Below, piece by piece: positions 8,914 to 11,397 of a stretch of DNA of 11,397 bases. Position 1 is the first letter of the stretch. Every line of letters starts with the position of its first letter. The notes under the pieces are model-generated. The model made no database searches. It saw nothing but the letters and a program-made list of their open reading frames with translations, and was not told where the DNA came from. Position numbers and translations under genes: made by a program. The DNA comes from Symbiobacteriaceae bacterium (GTDB lineage: Bacteria > Bacillota > JAAYKD01 > WRDA01), in assembly GCA_009779515.1 (NCBI GenBank), contig WREE01000052.1, positions 1 through 11,397 of the forward strand. Direction: 5' to 3'.

Positions 8914-9432
8914 ATGCATCCCAAATCGGTTCCGGCAGGAACTGCCTTTTTGGTTTCTGCTCTGATGATTTACCCTGCCTTTGCCGCAGTTAATGTGGAT
9001 TTGGAAAGACAGACTATGCGTTTCGATTTTCATGTTTCCACCAAAGCTCTTACTCCGGATAAATATACCAAGTTTAAGAAGAATTTGGAGCTGGCTCTCT
9101 CCTTCTGCCATATGCTCCTGGGGGTTAAACCTATTCTCAGTACTGTTAGTTATGAAGAGCGCTCGGGTTTATACATGACCAGTTGGGAACGAGATATGGA
9201 GACTTTAATTGAACAGGAGATCGATATTTTGCATGAACAGTTGTTAAATTTCTGCGACGAAGAAGACGTGGAGTTAGAAGACCTCTCCATGGACGGCGAG
9301 CAGTTTTACCACTTTGAACGGGTCTTTGAAGAACTCTTTCATCATGTGCAGGAGCTAGACCACAACCTGCGCTTACGAGCTTACCGGGATATGGGCATGA
9401 TCTATGTCCATCGCATTCCGGGATTGGAGTAG
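8914..9432 (+). CDS. Unrecognised protein with signal-peptide-like N-terminus and acidic helical C-terminus
   Basis: I do not recognise this 172-residue protein. Residues 7-26 form a hydrophobic segment (AFLVSALMIYPAFAAVNV) after a short n-region with one lysine. It could be a signal peptide ending at AFA-A or FAA-V, or a single membrane anchor. The rest starts with RFDFHVSTKALTPDKYTKFK, has a helical-looking middle, and continues into a strongly acidic, coiled-coil-like stretch (about 93-155, with NFCDEEDVELEDL at 112-124 and repeated FEELF/HVQELDH). It ends MIYVHRIPGLE. It has its own strong promoter and ribosome binding site, and its stop is five bases before ymdB, so the two are surely co-transcribed. 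In B. subtilis the gene before ymdB is rny, but this protein is far too short and lacks the KH and HD motifs of RNase Y. A role linked to YmdB is only inferred from position. Confidence 0.8.
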   Translation: MHPKSVPAGTAFLVSALMIYPAFAAVNVDLERQTMRFDFHVSTKALTPDKYTKFKKNLELALSFCHMLLGVKPILSTVSYEERSGLYMTSWERDMETLIEQEIDILHEQLLNFCDEEDVELEDLSMDGEQFYHFERVFEELFHHVQELDHNLRLRAYRDMGMIYVHRIPGLE

Positions 9433-9437
9433 TTGCC

Positions 9438-10217
9438 ATGCGTATAGTAGCCATCGGTGATATATGTGCGGCACCTGGACGCACGGGGGTAGAACTACTG
9501 TTACCCCGCATAAAGCGCGACTTAGCTCCTGATTTCATCATCGCCAATGGCGAAAATGCCGCCCAAGGGTTTGGCCTTACCAGGAGTACAGCCGACGAGC
9601 TTTTTGCCAGCGGTATCGATATTCTTACCGGGGGCAACCACATCTTCGATAAGAGAGATATTTATAACTTCATCGACAGTGAACCACGAGTACTCCGCCC
9701 GGCTAATTATCCCCCAGGGACTCCCGGACGGGGGTGGACAGTGGTGACCGTGGGTGCCACCGGATACCAGTTGGCGATCATTAACCTTTCAGGTCGTGCT
9801 TTTATGAATACCCAGATGGATTGTCCTTTTCGGGAAATAGATGTCATACTGCAAGAGATCCCCAAGGAAGTGGTTTGCAAAGTAGTAGACATCCACGCTG
9901 AGACGACTTCGGAAAAAAGGGCTTTAGGGTGGTATTTGGATGGGCGTGTCTCCGCTTTGTGGGGAACCCATACCCATGTGGCCACAGCGGACGAAGCCAT
10001 TTTACCCCAAGGCACTGCTTATATTAGCGATATTGGGATGACTGGGGTGGAAGAATCGGTGCTGGGGATGCGTATTGATCAATCTACCGAGCGGTTGACT
10101 ACCTCTCGTCCGGTTCGCCTGGAACCGGTTGAGGGGGTGGCAACTCTTAACGGTATCGTGGTAGATTTACAGCCACAGACCGGTAAAGCTCTATATATTG
10201 CTCGCATACGGTATTAG
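9438..10217 (+). CDS. ymdB: TIGR00282-family metallophosphoesterase YmdB
   Basis: Dinuclear-metal phosphodiesterase of 259 residues, close to the B. subtilis protein in length. The metal ligands are all present: D8 (VAIGDIC), E39-N40 (ANGENAA), N67-H68 (GGNHIFD), H153 (DIHAETTSEK), H178 and H180 (GTHTHVATAD). In B. subtilis YmdB hydrolyses cyclic nucleotide phosphodiesters such as 2',3'-cAMP in vitro and is needed for the switch between motility, biofilm and later adaptive programmes. It is cytosolic. The start follows the upstream stop by five bases, with GGAG inside the end of the preceding gene, so translation is probably coupled. The following gene is spoVS, as in B. subtilis, but spoVS has a separate promoter. 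One small deviation is Cys-Ala after GDI, where the family usually has Val-Gly. Confidence 0.96.
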   Translation: MRIVAIGDICAAPGRTGVELLLPRIKRDLAPDFIIANGENAAQGFGLTRSTADELFASGIDILTGGNHIFDKRDIYNFIDSEPRVLRPANYPPGTPGRGWTVVTVGATGYQLAIINLSGRAFMNTQMDCPFREIDVILQEIPKEVVCKVVDIHAETTSEKRALGWYLDGRVSALWGTHTHVATADEAILPQGTAYISDIGMTGVEESVLGMRIDQSTERLTTSRPVRLEPVEGVATLNGIVVDLQPQTGKALYIARIRY

Positions 10218-10248
10218 AAAATTCGAAGCATGAAAATTTTAAAGCAAC

Positions 10249-10276
10249 AAAGGAATCGACGAGACGTTCATGGAAT
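10249..10276 (+). promoter_or_regulatory. Sigma-H type promoter of spoVS
   Basis: AAAGGAATC (10249-10257) matches eight of nine positions of the B. subtilis sigma-H -35 consensus RnAGGAwwT. ATGGAAT (10270-10276) fits the -10 consensus RnnGAAT completely. The 12-base gap is the expected spacing. Transcription should start near 10283. spoVS of B. subtilis is known to be sigma-H dependent. The ATG at 10270 falls inside the -10 box, which excludes it as the translation start for this transcript. Confidence 0.75.
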
Positions 10277-10320
10277 ATCAGACACACGTCTTGCGACATT
10301 TGAAGGGAGTGTACTATACA

Positions 10321-10581
10321 ATGGATGTTCTAAAGGTATCGGCAAAATCCAACCCTAATTCCGTGGCGGGTGCTTTGGCTGGGGTCATCAGAGAAAAAGG
10401 GTCAGCCGAATTACAGGCTATAGGAGCGGGAGCTATCAACCAAGCAGTAAAAGCTGTAGCTATCGCCCGAGGTTTCGTCGCACCAAGTGGTTTGGATCTC
10501 GTCTGTATTCCTGCATTTACCGAAATTCAAATTGAAGGCGATGAACGTACCGCTATCAAGCTTATCGTGGAACCCCGCTAG
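10321..10581 (+). CDS. spoVS: Stage V sporulation protein S
   Basis: A small protein of 86 residues, the exact family length, starting MDVLKVSAKSNPNSVAGAL. It contains the strongly conserved Alba-like core (QAIGAGAINQAVKAVAIARG, then FVAPSGLDLVCIPAF) and ends ERTAIKLIVEPR. SpoVS is required for normal septation and spore-coat assembly in B. subtilis, and its Alba-like fold suggests nucleic-acid binding. The ATG at 10321 gives the canonical N-terminus. Longer in-frame reading from 10270 would add 17 residues and starts inside the promoter. A purine-rich AAGGGAG (10303-10309) lies about 11 bases upstream, slightly far. The gene points to a spore-former, although non-sporulating lineages such as Thermus also carry spoVS. 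Confidence 0.97.
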   Translation: MDVLKVSAKSNPNSVAGALAGVIREKGSAELQAIGAGAINQAVKAVAIARGFVAPSGLDLVCIPAFTEIQIEGDERTAIKLIVEPR

Positions 10582-10598
10582 GAGGGTGGTACGTAGAT

Positions 10599-10637
10599 AA
10601 CCCTGTGTGCTTGCCTAAACACTAAGCACACAGGGTT
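10599..10637 (+). terminator. Stem-loop after spoVS, terminator-like but without a T-run
   Basis: A perfect 14-base-pair inverted repeat: AACCCTGTGTGCTT (10599-10612) and AAGCACACAGGGTT (10624-10637), with an 11-base loop. The right arm is followed by TCACTATG, so the usual U-tract is reduced to three T residues spanning the end of the stem. It probably ends or protects the spoVS transcript, but could be leaky and let transcription continue into the pseudouridine synthase gene. There is no T-run on the minus strand either. Confidence 0.65.
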
Positions 10638-10691
10638 TCACTATGTAGCAAAGGGGAGAGGTTTTAGTTGGCAACTACGGCGGGAGAAAAA

Positions 10692-11397
10692 ATGCGCCTG
10701 GATAAAGCCTTGGTTCAACTGGGAGTAGGGAGTCGCCGGGAAGTCCAACACCTTATCTCTCAAGGGGAAGTTTCCTGGCAAGGAAGTGTCAAGTACGATC
10801 CCCAGGAGCAAATCGTTCCCCAGGGGACTCTTTTTGTCGTAGCCGGGCGTGCCCTAACTTATACTCGCTATGTTTATTATATGCTCCATAAAAAGGCAGG
10901 CTATCTTAGTGCTACCCAAGGGGTTAATACTGTCTTGGAACTCCTCAGGGACGAAGATAGGCGTCCCGGTATCTTTCCCGTGGGACGCCTGGATAAAGAT
11001 AGCGAAGGGTTGTTACTTATCAGCAACCAAGGCGAGTTGGCTCACCGCCTGCTGGCGCCGAAAAGACAAATTAAAAAGAGCTATCTGGTGCGGTACTTAG
11101 GGGAGTTGGATCCCACCGCTCCCGAAACCTTTGCTGCTGGCATAGTTTTACCGGAAGGGGAGCGCTGTCTACCGGCGGAACTGATCATCACCGCTTCGGG
11201 AGAGGCTCAGGTGATCATCTGTGAAGGGAAGTATCATCAAGTTAAGAGAATGCTCTTGGCGGTAGGTGGACAGGTGACCTATCTTCGCCGCTTGACCTTT
11301 GGCACGCTGCAGTTGGATCCTGCTTTAACCCCTGGCACCTACCGTCCGCTAACCCTCAAGGAAGTTGAGGCTCTCTACACCTCTGTGGGGCTAAATC
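10692..11397 (+). CDS. rsuA: 16S rRNA pseudouridine synthase, RsuA family (3' truncated)
   Basis: At least 235 residues, running off the window; RsuA is about 231 long, so little is missing. Residues 1-45 form an S4 RNA-binding domain (MRLDKALVQLGVGSRREVQ). The catalytic domain has the signature PVGRLDKDSEGLLLIS with the catalytic aspartate at 101, and the RsuA-like end GKYHQVKRMLLAVGGQVTYL (179-198) followed by PGTYRPLTLKEVEAL. The family converts uridine to pseudouridine in rRNA; E. coli RsuA acts at position 516 of 16S rRNA. The closely related RluB/E/F groups cannot be excluded. The start is uncertain: ATG at 10692 has GGAG five bases upstream and gives the usual family N-terminus, while in-frame TTG at 10668 also has a fair site (GGGGAG). 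No clear promoter is seen between the hairpin and the gene. Confidence 0.93.
   Translation, partial: MRLDKALVQLGVGSRREVQHLISQGEVSWQGSVKYDPQEQIVPQGTLFVVAGRALTYTRYVYYMLHKKAGYLSATQGVNTVLELLRDEDRRPGIFPVGRLDKDSEGLLLISNQGELAHRLLAPKRQIKKSYLVRYLGELDPTAPETFAAGIVLPEGERCLPAELIITASGEAQVIICEGKYHQVKRMLLAVGGQVTYLRRLTFGTLQLDPALTPGTYRPLTLKEVEALYTSVGLN

Noticed and set aside
10218..10245. AAAATT...AATTTT inverted repeat after ymdB as a terminator
   Set aside because: The stem is short and purely A/T, so it would be unstable. Chance occurrence is likely.
10270..10320. ATG at 10270 as the spoVS start
   Set aside because: It falls in the -10 box of the sigma-H-like promoter, and the SpoVS family starts at the MDVLKVSAK segment.

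Overview
The window looks like chromosomal DNA of a spore-forming member of the Bacillota (Clostridia-like). The evidence is spoVS behind a near-consensus sigma-H promoter, the ymdB-spoVS pair known from Bacillus and clostridia, purine-rich GGAGG-type ribosome binding sites, and use of TTG and GTG starts. GC content appears moderate. I cannot place it to genus. No mobile element, CRISPR array, tRNA or rRNA is visible, and no gene-free stretch exceeds 300 bases.

Layout. (1) Positions 1-1460, plus strand: the C-terminal part of a sugar ABC importer permease, overlapping by one base a DHH-DHHA1 phosphoesterase of the NrnA type. (2) Positions 1457-6715, minus strand: five closely packed genes. 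In transcription order they are an S9 serine peptidase with a beta-propeller, a ComEC-type metallo-beta-lactamase-fold hydrolase with an N-terminal membrane anchor, a small DUF3006 protein, a dienelactone-hydrolase-family enzyme, and a radical SAM/SPASM enzyme with every ligand expected of an anaerobic sulfatase-maturating enzyme. Spacings of -4, +7, +28 and +5 bases indicate one translationally coupled operon. It runs head-on into the NrnA gene, and the two stop codons overlap. (3) Positions 6844-11397, plus strand: uvrB behind an extended -10 promoter; an unrecognised protein with a signal-peptide-like N-terminus behind its own near-perfect vegetative promoter; ymdB; spoVS; a hairpin; and an RsuA-type pseudouridine synthase running off the window.

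How the genes fit together. The minus-strand operon is a set of hydrolases plus one Fe-S modifying enzyme. The MBL/DUF3006 pairing is a known association, but the role of the whole set cannot be read from sequence. The plus-strand right half is housekeeping and developmental: nucleotide excision repair, the YmdB phosphodiesterase involved in switching to late adaptive responses, SpoVS in sporulation, and rRNA modification.

Most of the window is recognisable. The least explained items are the unknown protein at 8914-9432, which lies immediately before ymdB where RNase Y is found in B. subtilis, and the sulfatase-maturase-like enzyme with no sulfatase nearby. I do not see a clearly new defence or mobile system.
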